Shown here one piece after another: positions 35,174 through 43,668 of a stretch of DNA of 64,000 nucleotides. Position numbers and translations under genes: made by a program. Location of the stretch: NCBI GenBank assembly GCA_964594905.1, contig CAZQOI010000001.1, positions 62,001 through 126,000 on the forward strand, read 5' to 3'. Position 1 is the first letter of the stretch, and every line of letters starts with the position of its first letter. The notes beneath the pieces were generated by a model. It was given only the letters and a program-made list of their open reading frames with translations. It had not been told where the DNA came from and searched no databases. This DNA is from Granulosicoccus sp964594905. GTDB taxonomy: Bacteria > Pseudomonadota > Gammaproteobacteria > Granulosicoccales > Granulosicoccaceae.

Positions 35174-36010
35174 CTAGAAGCTGTAACCAATACTGAGTGA
35201 AGCGACATCTGCATCGGCAACATTTCGGCCGTCGATTAGGTTCGAGTACGATAAACCTAAGCTAATACCTGGTTCAAAGCTGTAATTCAACCCTACAATG
35301 ACAGCTTCTGAGTCTTTGCGTGTTCGGTTAAACTGGCTAACTCCGCCGCTGATAAATTCGGGTGAACCAATGTCGATATCACCCTGTGAGTCGATCACGT
35401 TGTAGCCCAGACTCAGATTCAAAGAAGGTGTCGCAATGTAAAAACCACTGATTGAGTACAACAGGGAGTCGGGTACATCATCGTCTCGAGTCTTGTAACT
35501 TAGGTCTCCCTGAACTGCGAATTTCTCGCCCAGGACTTTACCTACCAAGAGGCTCAAATCAAGGCCTGATGCACCGTCACCGATAGCATCAATCAGTGCT
35601 GTTTCATAGTCGCCGCCAATCGTGTAACCCAATCTGGTGGCGATGGTGGGAGTTCCATCATCTGCTTCAAATTCATTGCGCCATTGCCAGGTCAAGCCGA
35701 TAGCGCTATCACCGGTACCGGATTGCTCGAGAGGGTTAGTCTCAAAAGAGGTTCTCGCATAGCTGGTTCTAACATCCAGTGCGAGCTGATCAGTAATACC
35801 CAAACCGTAATTCAGCCAGACAAACTCGCCTTCCAGATCACCAAAAATAGATGTTCTTTCTGAAGCAATGAAAAATTCATCGGTAGATTGAGTGGTGTAC
35901 GTCAGCCCCAGAGAATTGCTGCCTGCTGACGGAAGCCAGGGGGAACCCTCTGCAAATACCGAGGCTGTGCAGCCAAATAAAATAATGCCGGTTATGATTT
36001 TTCTAGTCAT
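35174..36010 (-). CDS. Outer-membrane beta-barrel protein
   Basis: 278 residues from ATG 36010, where MTRKIITGIILFGCTASVFA is a Sec signal; a longer frame to 36076 adds a polar leader and was rejected. The mature part alternates aromatic and polar residues in repeated strands (NSLGLTYTTQSTDEF, DQLALDVRTSYARTSF, ALIDAIGDGASGLDLSLL, LSLGYNVIDSQGD) and ends in SLSIGYSF. A terminal Phe is what BAM recognises in outer-membrane barrels. About 12-14 strands are plausible. The specific family was not identified; transporter-like or OmpA-unrelated channels are possible. Confidence 0.8.
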   Translation of the reverse strand: MTRKIITGIILFGCTASVFAEGSPWLPSAGSNSLGLTYTTQSTDEFFIASERTSIFGDLEGEFVWLNYGLGITDQLALDVRTSYARTSFETNPLEQSGTGDSAIGLTWQWRNEFEADDGTPTIATRLGYTIGGDYETALIDAIGDGASGLDLSLLVGKVLGEKFAVQGDLSYKTRDDDVPDSLLYSISGFYIATPSLNLSLGYNVIDSQGDIDIGSPEFISGGVSQFNRTRKDSEAVIVGLNYSFEPGISLGLSYSNLIDGRNVADADVASLSIGYSF

Positions 36011-36261
36011 ATTTGCGCAACTGTTCTCTGTTGAATCAATGGCTGGGCGTGGGATCGACAGAAAAGTAGCCAGCATTCCCCATGCCCATAATCAAGTACT
36101 TTTTCAATGATTAACTGTTAGTTAGGAGGTATTAATGTCCGGCTTGCATTTGGTGTTCGATTTATCAGGAGAGGGATAATAGAGTAGACACAGCGATGTG
36201 ATATCCCCGTTTGTAGTAAGTTCCTTGATGGTAACCGTATTAAGCCGAGAATCTGCCCGTT

Positions 36262-37623
36262 GTGACTAAATCGGAAAAAATTGATTCTTGGGTCTTTCTG
36301 CCCGCGATGAGCAGTTGCGCGCTGGCATTCGCTTGGCTGGCATATTCGTCGCATCAGGTCGGCGGTGTCAGTGTTGCTGTCTTTACCGCGATAGCCTTTT
36401 ACTGTGCCGCGTGTGCTGCTGGTGTTGTGGCGTTTTGTTGGCGTACTGGCCAGTCTGTTCCATTGATCTGGATAATTGGTAGCGCATTGGTTTTTCGTGG
36501 TTTTGGTGTTTTTGGTTACCCACTGTTTGAAGATGATTTCTTTCGCTATCTGTGGGACGGTTTTCGCACTGCTGAATCTCTAGATCCGTATTCATTAGCG
36601 CCAGCCAATTTTTTCGGGCTTGACGATGTTCCTGAGCAATTTGACGACATCCTCTCTGGGATCAATTACCCTGATGTAGCGACCGTTTACGGCCCTGTTT
36701 GTCAGTGGCTGTTTGCTGCTGCGTATTGGGTATCGCCCGCGAGCATATGGCCGTTGCAACTGATCATGGCCTCTGCCGACATGCTGGTGTTGTTGTTGCT
36801 TTGCACCATGACTCGTAGTAGTGCCTTGCTGCTTTATGCCTGGTCGCCGTTATTAGTAAAAGAATTTGCTATAACTGCCCACCCTGATATTGCAGCGATT
36901 GCTCTCTCGGTGTTTGCAGTATGGGCTTATCAGCGCAGTTGGTTTGCTGTCGTTGGCGTTGCGCTTGGATTGGCGTTGGGCGTAAAAGTTTTCGCTATAT
37001 TGTTGTTACCGTTCTTATTATTTAAAAACAGAGTAATTAAAGAGAGCTTGGCGACTATTGTTGCTCTGATAGTCACCGTGTCTTTAATTACCTGGGTCTA
37101 TGGAACGCCGCGTATCTGGTACCCGGAAGGATTACAGGCGATGGCCGAAAGCTGGTTTTTTAATGCGCCTGTTTTCTATCTATTAAATCAGTGGGTAACT
37201 TTTGCTTCTGCAAAAATAATAATGGCAAGTATTTTTTTGCTAGTTTCTGGTGTCTGGGTTTTCAGAGTGTGGTTCATACGCCTCCGTCAACCAGAGCAAC
37301 CAGACAATGATCAAAGATGGATTCCGCGTGGCGATATCTTATTTGGGCTTTTCCTTATCTGCTTACCCGTACTGAATCCCTGGTACCTGCCGTGGGTTCT
37401 GCCATTTGCCGTTATCTTCCCGTCTCGCTGGGCTTGGGTTGCCAGTAGCAGTATTTTGTTAGCGTATTGGTCAGGACTTTACACCGGGGACAGTTCGCTC
37501 GAGCTACACGAAATATCAAGCACTGTATTGCTGGTGGAGTTTGGTGTTATCGCTGCGATGTTACTTTGGGACTACTTACAGCCTCTGGTCGCAAACAACT
37601 CTAAGAAAACAAATAACGAATAA
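36262..37623 (+). CDS. Multi-pass GT-C-type glycosyltransferase (GT87/mannosyltransferase-like)
   Basis: A 453-residue integral membrane protein with about 11 helices, starting at GTG 36262. The first loop reads FEDDFFRYLWDGFRTAESLD followed by PYSLAP, the acidic metal-binding loop of polyprenol-phosphate-dependent GT-C enzymes. A DPY motif, NYPDVATVYGPVCQW and later LLPFLLFKN and PLNPWYLPWVLPF segments agree with GT87/MptA-like proteins. It would transfer a sugar in the periplasm from a polyprenyl carrier. The acceptor is unknown. It is divergent from the barrel/DM13 genes across a 250-bp gap. A perfect hairpin overlaps its stop. Confidence 0.8.
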   Translation: MTKSEKIDSWVFLPAMSSCALAFAWLAYSSHQVGGVSVAVFTAIAFYCAACAAGVVAFCWRTGQSVPLIWIIGSALVFRGFGVFGYPLFEDDFFRYLWDGFRTAESLDPYSLAPANFFGLDDVPEQFDDILSGINYPDVATVYGPVCQWLFAAAYWVSPASIWPLQLIMASADMLVLLLLCTMTRSSALLLYAWSPLLVKEFAITAHPDIAAIALSVFAVWAYQRSWFAVVGVALGLALGVKVFAILLLPFLLFKNRVIKESLATIVALIVTVSLITWVYGTPRIWYPEGLQAMAESWFFNAPVFYLLNQWVTFASAKIIMASIFLLVSGVWVFRVWFIRLRQPEQPDNDQRWIPRGDILFGLFLICLPVLNPWYLPWVLPFAVIFPSRWAWVASSSILLAYWSGLYTGDSSLELHEISSTVLLVEFGVIAAMLLWDYLQPLVANNSKKTNNE

Positions 37624-37648
37624 GCAGCACTGTAATGCTGCTTATTCG
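37617..37648. terminator. Perfect 13-bp hairpin at the end of the GT-C gene
   Basis: CGAATAAGCAGCA and TGCTGCTTATTCG pair perfectly around the 6-base loop CTGTAA, and the left arm includes the stop codon of the glycosyltransferase. It lies between convergent genes and lacks a long T tract on the rightward side, so it may act as a two-way terminator or an mRNA-protecting hairpin. Confidence 0.65.
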
Positions 37649-37690
37649 TATCAGCTTGATAGGTGTACCAGCCTGTTTGGGGTCTGACTA

Positions 37691-38083
37691 CTAGGTATTG
37701 GATAGCTTGAGCTTGTAACGCTTGTTCAGATAGTGGATAACAGCTGGCATTTTTTCCTGACCAACGACCTCCACAACTGATTGCTCTGGCTTGTTGCAAT
37801 TGTAAAGACTGGAGGCGAGAGTTTGACTGTTACTTCCTCGTAATGCTCGCAGTGAGCGTTTGGATAGCTTCGTTAGCTCCTCACCTGTTTTTACACAGTA
37901 GCTGAGCACGTCGCCATTGTCGACACGGGCCTTATAGTACGATTTGCCTTCCTCGTAGAGTTTGTCCACTTTACGCTGCGAGAAACCTTGATTGAATCCA
38001 CCGCCGCCAGACGCTTGGGCCAAACCTGCGGTGGTGCCTAGCATTACGATAGTTAGAAAAGACGCTGTGAGAGTTCGGAACAT
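37691..38083 (-). CDS. Small exported protein, unknown
   Basis: 130 residues with a clear signal peptide (LTASFLTIVMLGTTAGLAQA) cleaved before the Gly-rich GGGGFNQGF. The mature part (about 105 residues) is basic, with the FSQRKVDKLYEEGKSYYKAR helix, two Cys (in SYCVKT and YNCNKP) that could form a disulfide, and a C-terminal IHYLNKRYKLKL. It is not a family I recognise. Convergent with the GT-C gene and sharing the hairpin region, it stands alone on its strand. Confidence 0.7.
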   Translation of the reverse strand: MFRTLTASFLTIVMLGTTAGLAQASGGGGFNQGFSQRKVDKLYEEGKSYYKARVDNGDVLSYCVKTGEELTKLSKRSLRALRGSNSQTLASSLYNCNKPEQSVVEVVGQEKMPAVIHYLNKRYKLKLSNT

Positions 38084-38234
38084 TGGGGACCTCTAACCGG
38101 TGGGGTTGGCAGATGAGTATGGCAATAGTGACCGTCGAATGCTGCTGAAGTTCAGATCGTTTCTTGCTTGATGATCCGTTACTTAATGCCGTTAGCAACT
38201 ACTGCAGAAAGTAGGCCAGCAATTGGCTCATGAT

Positions 38235-38876
38235 TCACGTTTCATGCAATATTTTCTCAAGTAACTTCAGCGCTTGTATTTGCTCATATTGGCGTGCCTG
38301 TTCAAGCGCTAATGCAATATCTTTATACTCATCGATATCCACCATGGTATCCATTACCCAGGTTTCGATGCCGGTAAGTTCCTGCATTAACTGCTCGCAG
38401 GTGCTGTCATGGCTGTAGGTTAAACGGCGCCAGGGTTCGACAAAAGCAAAATTAGCGGCGAAAAAAACAAAGCCGCCATCAACACTCGGACACACCACGG
38501 CTCTTTTGCTGCCTGCAGAAACTTTATTCTCGGTCCTCGTTGGCAGTTCTAAAAGGTAGTCGCGTACGTCACCAAGTAATGAATATTGAAATTGAGGGCA
38601 GTCAGCACCCGTGATGCCATAGGCTCCATGTCGTGCAATTAGTTGTTCACAGATAGTAGCCATCCGAGGCCCTAGTGTTCCTTCTCCTTGATAAAGAACA
38701 GGCAATGATCGCCATCTGCTTGAATCGCCGGTTAAAGATTCGGCAACTGCCCAATAGGGATAGACATTGTCAAATTGTTGGGCGGATTGCGTTAGAAGAA
38801 TTTCTTGATACGCCAACAGTGATTCGTAGGTGAGTGCTGCGAATTTATCACTAGAGGTAGTCGCAAGACGCGTCAT
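38235..38876 (-). CDS. Hypothetical cytoplasmic protein, 213 residues
   Basis: I do not recognise this protein. It has no signal or membrane helix. It opens MTRLATTSSDKFAAL and is mainly helical. Conserved-looking stretches are GTLGPRMATICEQLIARHG, the Trp-containing FAFVEPWRRLTYSHDST and a closing coiled helix (EQARQYEQIQALKLLEKIL). It starts at ATG 38876, 151 bases from the previous gene, and is probably monocistronic. Nothing in the neighbourhood suggests a role. Confidence 0.6.
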   Translation of the reverse strand: MTRLATTSSDKFAALTYESLLAYQEILLTQSAQQFDNVYPYWAVAESLTGDSSRWRSLPVLYQGEGTLGPRMATICEQLIARHGAYGITGADCPQFQYSLLGDVRDYLLELPTRTENKVSAGSKRAVVCPSVDGGFVFFAANFAFVEPWRRLTYSHDSTCEQLMQELTGIETWVMDTMVDIDEYKDIALALEQARQYEQIQALKLLEKILHET

Positions 38877-39022
38877 GCAAGGACTTAATCCAGGTGTTTT
38901 TACCAGCGATGCAATGGCGAAGCTTGAAGGGTCGACGATTGTCTTGTTCTCTATTTACTACAACGAAACCAGCTGACGTTTTTTCGTAGTTATGTTATCC
39001 GGCAAGCTCATTGGAACCCGAT

Positions 39023-40009
39023 TTAGTCAAGTTTTTCCCGCCAGGCAACTGTTAAGCTTTCAGCAGCCTGCGGCGCTGTAACTATCTGTGCACGCACATC
39101 AGCTTCGGCTGCGATGGCCAGCGGTTTCAAATGCTCTGAATGATGAAATGAGTCAAGCACCGTTTGCTCTACCATTGACCACAACCATCTGATTTGTTGG
39201 TTTTCACGACGCGTCAGTAATTCTCCTGACTCTATAAGCTGCCTGCGATGTGAACGAACAAGCTCCCAGAGTTCGTTGATTCCGTCGCCAGTCAGTGCAC
39301 TACAACTCAGTGCCTTGGGCTTCCAGCTACCTGTCGGTTGCAAGATGGATAAGGCTCTTTGGTAAGCGGCTCGCGCTTGTTGTGCATTGTGGATCGAGCT
39401 CCCATCGGCTTTGTTAACAGCAATGATATCGGCCAGTTCCAGCACACCTTTCTTGATGCCTTGCAACTCGTCCCCGGCGCCGGGCAGCATCAGTACGAGG
39501 TAACAGTCGACCATATCTGCAACAACGGTTTCAGACTGGCCTACACCGACGGTCTCGACCAGAATGACGTCAAACCCTGCGGCTTCGCACAACAAAACAG
39601 ACTCCCGAGTTACACGAGTCACGCCACCGAGATGCCCGCTGGTTGGAGAAGGGCGAATATAACTTGCGTCGCTTAAAGCGAGTTCCCCCATGCGTGTTTT
39701 GTCACCAAGAATACTGCCACCGCTTCGTTGGCTACTTGGATCAACGGCAAGCACCGCGACACGGTGGCCTTGTTCTATGAGACGTATACCAAGTGTCTCG
39801 ATAAAACTACTCTTGCCAACGCCAGGTACGCCACTAATACCGACTCGCATTGCTTTACCCGTACGAGGTAGTAGTGATAGTAGAACCTCTTGCGCTTGTT
39901 CACGATGCGCTTCAAGCCTTGATTCAGTCAGGGTGATGGCACGAGATAATATCTGTCGCTCACGGGCCATGACACCATCGATGAGTGCTTGGGTCGTGAG
40001 CGACGTCAT
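39023..40009 (-). CDS. meaB: MeaB/ArgK-type GTPase chaperone of methylmalonyl-CoA mutase
   Basis: A 328-residue G3E-family GTPase that loads and protects the adenosylcobalamin cofactor of methylmalonyl-CoA mutase. GTP-binding motifs are Walker A GISGVPGVGKSSFIE, VLAVDPSSQRSGGSILGDKT (switch), FDVILVETVGVGQSETVVAD, and AVNKADGSS for base recognition. Length (about 330) is typical. It is the third gene of mutA-mutB-meaB; its start overlaps the mutB stop (ATGA), so it is made in step with the enzyme. Confidence 0.95.
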   Translation of the reverse strand: MTSLTTQALIDGVMARERQILSRAITLTESRLEAHREQAQEVLLSLLPRTGKAMRVGISGVPGVGKSSFIETLGIRLIEQGHRVAVLAVDPSSQRSGGSILGDKTRMGELALSDASYIRPSPTSGHLGGVTRVTRESVLLCEAAGFDVILVETVGVGQSETVVADMVDCYLVLMLPGAGDELQGIKKGVLELADIIAVNKADGSSIHNAQQARAAYQRALSILQPTGSWKPKALSCSALTGDGINELWELVRSHRRQLIESGELLTRRENQQIRWLWSMVEQTVLDSFHHSEHLKPLAIAAEADVRAQIVTAPQAAESLTVAWREKLD

Positions 40010-42177
40010 GAAGTTTTGCTTGAGTTGGTATCAGTGTGACCAAGTGACGAAGCGAGTGTATCGATAAGGTTCAAGGCCGCATCTGCAATCACGGTGCCGG
40101 GGGGGAACACCGCTGTCGCTCCCGCATCGATTAATTCCGGTACATCCTGTGGTGGCACTACACCGCCGACGACAATCTGAATGTCCTCACGTCCGAGTGC
40201 CTGCAAAGATTTTTTCAACGCGGGTACCAAGGTCAAATGGCCAGCGGCCAGTGAGCTGGCTCCGATAAGGTGTACGTCATTGTCAACAGCCTGTCGGGCA
40301 ACTTCGTCGGGTGTTTGAAACAGTGGTCCTATATCTACGTCAAAGCCAAGGTCGGCAAAAGCGGTTGCTATAACTTTTTGTCCGCGATCATGTCCATCCT
40401 GACCCATCTTGGCCACCAGAATACGAGGCCGTCGTCCTTCCTGTTGCATGAAGGCTTTGATGCGATTTTCAATCAAGGGGAGAATTTCATTGTTGCTCAT
40501 GGCTTTTTTATACACCCCCTCGATTGTTTGTATGCTTGCCGTATGACGACCAAAAACAGCTTCCATCGCAGCAGAAATTTCACCTACGGTCGCTCTTGCG
40601 CGCGCAGCCTCCACGGCTTTTGCAAGAAGATTACCTGAACCAGTTCTAGCGCATTCTGTTAAAGCGGCGATAGCTATTGCATGCGCGTCTTTGTTGCGAT
40701 TCGCTTTTAAATCGTTAAGGCATTGCATCTGTTGTTCGCGAACTTTCGCGTTGTCAACTTTTAGTACATCGACAGGAATTTCCTTGGCGAGTTGTAAACG
40801 ATTGATCCCAACGACGGTTTGATCACCGCTGTCGATTCGCGCCTGTGTACGCGCCGCAGCCTCTTCGATACGCAACTTTGGAATACCAGCTTCAATCGCC
40901 TTTGCCATACCACCTTGTGTTTCCACCTCTTCGATATGCTGCCAGGCTCGCTGCGCCAAATCACGCGTCAAGGATTCCATAAAGTAGCTGCCTCCCCACG
41001 GGTCAACGGTGGAACACAGACCGCTTTCATGCTGCATGAAGAGTTGTGTGTTGCGTGCTATACGTGCCGAAAAATCGGTCGGCAATGCAAGTGCTTCATC
41101 GAATGCATTTGTGTGCAATGACTGGGTATGACCACCGATTGCCGCCATTGCTTCAATACCAGTGCGGGTCACGTTGTTGTAGACATCTTGAGCAGTCAGG
41201 CTCCATCCTGAAGTTTGGCAATGCGTACGCAGACTAGAGGAGCGAGGGTTTTTGGGATTGAATTGTTTGAGTAGTCGCGCCCACAGCATTCTACCTGCGC
41301 GCAGTTTGGCAACTTCCATGGCGTGGTGCATGCCAATTGCCCAGAAGAACGATAGACGCGGCGCGAAGGCATCGATATCGAGACCTGCGGCGATACCAGT
41401 ACGAATGTACTCAACACCATCCGCAAGTGTATAGGCGAGTTCGAGATCAGCTGTCGCCCCGGCTTCCTGCATGTGATAGCCCGAAATGCTGATGCTATTG
41501 AAGCGGGGCATATGCTTTGCGGTGTACTTGAAGATATCCGCAATGATTCGCATCGACGGTTCAGGCGGATAGATGTAGGTATTACGCACCATGAATTCTT
41601 TAAGGATGTCGTTTTGAATTGTGCCCGTCAGTTGCTCTGGCGACACTCCTTGTTCTTCAGCGGCAACGATGTAAAGCGCCATGATTGGCAATACCGCGCC
41701 GTTCATAGTCATCGACACACTCATTTGATCAAGTGGAATCTGATCGAAAAGAATCTGCATATCAAGAATTGAGTCAATTGCGACGCCTGCCATACCGACA
41801 TCGCCGATTACTCTTTCGTGATCAGAGTCGTATCCACGATGTGTAGGTAAATCGAAGGCGATTGACAGGCCCTTTTGCCCGGCTTTTAGATTTCTTTTGT
41901 AAAAAGCGTTGCTGTCTTCGGCTGTTGAAAAACCTGCATATTGTCTGATTGTCCAGGGGCGAGTAACGTACATCGTAGGGTAGGGGCCACGGGTGTAAGG
42001 CGGTAGCCCCGGGTAATCAATTTTTATATTGCGCGCATCAATATCCTTGGCACCATAGGCGGCTTTTACATCTATGTTCTCAGGCGTCTCGTGGTAAATA
42101 TCACCATGCTGCTGTGTGTTACTTGGCGTTTGCCACACTGACGGTGCGCTGTGTGTATCAAACCTAAAGCCACTCAT
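40006..42177 (-). CDS. mutB: Methylmalonyl-CoA mutase large (catalytic) subunit
   Basis: A 723-residue enzyme that interconverts methylmalonyl-CoA and succinyl-CoA, closing propionate, odd-chain and branched-chain catabolism. Residues up to ~550 form the TIM barrel (GPYPTMYVTRPWTIRQYAGF, RGYDSDHERV, IGGHTQSLHTNAFDEA). The last ~140 residues bind cobalamin through LVAKMGQDGHDRG, where the DxHxxG His is the lower-axial ligand, then GASSLAAGH and VVGGVVPP. It overlaps mutA upstream and meaB downstream by four bases each, giving strict coupling. Confidence 0.96.
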   Translation of the reverse strand: MSGFRFDTHSAPSVWQTPSNTQQHGDIYHETPENIDVKAAYGAKDIDARNIKIDYPGLPPYTRGPYPTMYVTRPWTIRQYAGFSTAEDSNAFYKRNLKAGQKGLSIAFDLPTHRGYDSDHERVIGDVGMAGVAIDSILDMQILFDQIPLDQMSVSMTMNGAVLPIMALYIVAAEEQGVSPEQLTGTIQNDILKEFMVRNTYIYPPEPSMRIIADIFKYTAKHMPRFNSISISGYHMQEAGATADLELAYTLADGVEYIRTGIAAGLDIDAFAPRLSFFWAIGMHHAMEVAKLRAGRMLWARLLKQFNPKNPRSSSLRTHCQTSGWSLTAQDVYNNVTRTGIEAMAAIGGHTQSLHTNAFDEALALPTDFSARIARNTQLFMQHESGLCSTVDPWGGSYFMESLTRDLAQRAWQHIEEVETQGGMAKAIEAGIPKLRIEEAAARTQARIDSGDQTVVGINRLQLAKEIPVDVLKVDNAKVREQQMQCLNDLKANRNKDAHAIAIAALTECARTGSGNLLAKAVEAARARATVGEISAAMEAVFGRHTASIQTIEGVYKKAMSNNEILPLIENRIKAFMQQEGRRPRILVAKMGQDGHDRGQKVIATAFADLGFDVDIGPLFQTPDEVARQAVDNDVHLIGASSLAAGHLTLVPALKKSLQALGREDIQIVVGGVVPPQDVPELIDAGATAVFPPGTVIADAALNLIDTLASSLGHTDTNSSKTS

Positions 42178-43643
42178 GACTTTCTCCCCTCGTAGTGCTC
42201 TGCATCTCTAACCATCACCAATGTTGATGGCCGATCAAGGTCAGGCTTGTCAGTTTTAAGACTTGTGGAAGACTGCGCTTTATCGAGGCTGTAACGATTA
42301 ACACCGACCATGATCTGGTTTTCTGCATCGAGTTCGGCGCATCGCGCTTTATGGCTATGGTGAAGTGCCTTTGCCCATTCACCACTTTGTACGGTGTCGA
42401 ACCACGCTGATCCTGTTTTGTATTGAGCCAAGGCGGACCAAACTGCATCACAGAGATCCTGGCAGAGATGTTCCACTGCAAAGGAACCTCGGAAAGGATC
42501 CTGTACATCATTCAAGTGACTCTCTTCAGACAATATGATCGGGAGGTTGCGGGCGACACGCAATCCAAGCTCTTCATCATCAAGGGTTTGACCTTCGACA
42601 ACATTGTGTGGGTGCACAATAATAGTATCGGCGTTGACAAAGGCTGCAGCTGAAACTGCAGCAGTGTTACGTAAATGATTGACCCAGGGATCCAGTGAGG
42701 ATAAATGGCGTTTGGAGGTTTCGACAACCAGTGCTGGTTCAGCTGCTGGCAATTCAAGTGCAAGTAGTAATTGTTGCCATAGCATTTTCAAGCTGCGTAG
42801 CTTAACGACGCCCATCAAAGTGTTGGCATCGGTACTCATTTGCACTTGTACTTGTCGACTGATCAATGTCGGGTCAAGTGATGTGGATTTAAGCGACTCA
42901 AGGTAAATGCTTGCTGTTGCGATGGTCGCTAACAATTCCTGAACCGCAGTTGCCCCCGCATTGTGATGACAACTGCCGTCAACCAACACTGTAGGAACTT
43001 CCGAATATCGGTGTGTGGTGTACTGGGTAAGTGTGTTCAAAGCCCGCAGTGACTGTTCAAGCGAAAAAGTATCGTTGCTAAGGCCTTTAAGGTGATCACC
43101 GATCGGATCAAAGTTAAAAGCACCTTTCGCATCGCCTGTGGCGATGCCTGCTGCGTTCCACAAGTTTATCAATGCATCGGCTGAGGCCTCGTTGATGCCA
43201 GGCATTCGAAGGCTGATAGCAGCTGCATCGAGATAAACACCTTCCAAGGCAGTCGCTAACTGCGAGCTAGACCAGCCTGTATGATCGCCCAAGTGCAGTT
43301 CGATGGAACTTGCTCCTCCCTCAAGTGCTGTCAGTATGCTGTTGTTGGCAAGCGTTGGTGTGCACGTCCAAACGACTACGCGGTTATCCCAGACAGAGCC
43401 TTCAAGCTTGGATTTCGTTGTGATGCTTTGTGTTGTCGGTGTTGCCGCCTTTCCGATTGCTGGCCGATTGGTATACAAGGCATCGACTGTACGTCCGTCA
43501 AGCGTGGCACTTGTCAGATTGTCCAGCGATTGTCCTTCTGGCATTCCTTTTTCTGCCAGTGCGAGCCAATCTGCTCGCTGGTAGCGGTCGAATGCGTCGT
43601 CAAGTTCTATTGCCATTAGAAGAGTATAACGGGCATTGGGCAC
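42174..43643 (-). CDS. mutA: Methylmalonyl-CoA mutase small (non-catalytic) subunit, short form
   Basis: 489 residues of the mutase barrel type that pairs with MutB. Recognisable blocks are TLDGRTVDALY, VDGSCHHNAGATAVQELLAT, LIVVETSKR-like VVETSKRHLSSLDPWVNHLR and PFRGSFAVEHL. The protein ends shortly after VGVNRYSLD, so the C-terminal cobalamin-fold domain found in the longer (about 620-640 residue) small subunits is missing. GTG 43643 with a GGAG site and ATG 43616 are both possible starts. As first gene of the three-gene set it should carry the promoter. It stabilises the heterodimer rather than catalysing. Confidence 0.9.
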   Translation of the reverse strand: MPNARYTLLMAIELDDAFDRYQRADWLALAEKGMPEGQSLDNLTSATLDGRTVDALYTNRPAIGKAATPTTQSITTKSKLEGSVWDNRVVVWTCTPTLANNSILTALEGGASSIELHLGDHTGWSSSQLATALEGVYLDAAAISLRMPGINEASADALINLWNAAGIATGDAKGAFNFDPIGDHLKGLSNDTFSLEQSLRALNTLTQYTTHRYSEVPTVLVDGSCHHNAGATAVQELLATIATASIYLESLKSTSLDPTLISRQVQVQMSTDANTLMGVVKLRSLKMLWQQLLLALELPAAEPALVVETSKRHLSSLDPWVNHLRNTAAVSAAAFVNADTIIVHPHNVVEGQTLDDEELGLRVARNLPIILSEESHLNDVQDPFRGSFAVEHLCQDLCDAVWSALAQYKTGSAWFDTVQSGEWAKALHHSHKARCAELDAENQIMVGVNRYSLDKAQSSTSLKTDKPDLDRPSTLVMVRDAEHYEGRKS

Positions 43644-43668
43644 TCAAATTGAGCTCCAGGGCATACCC

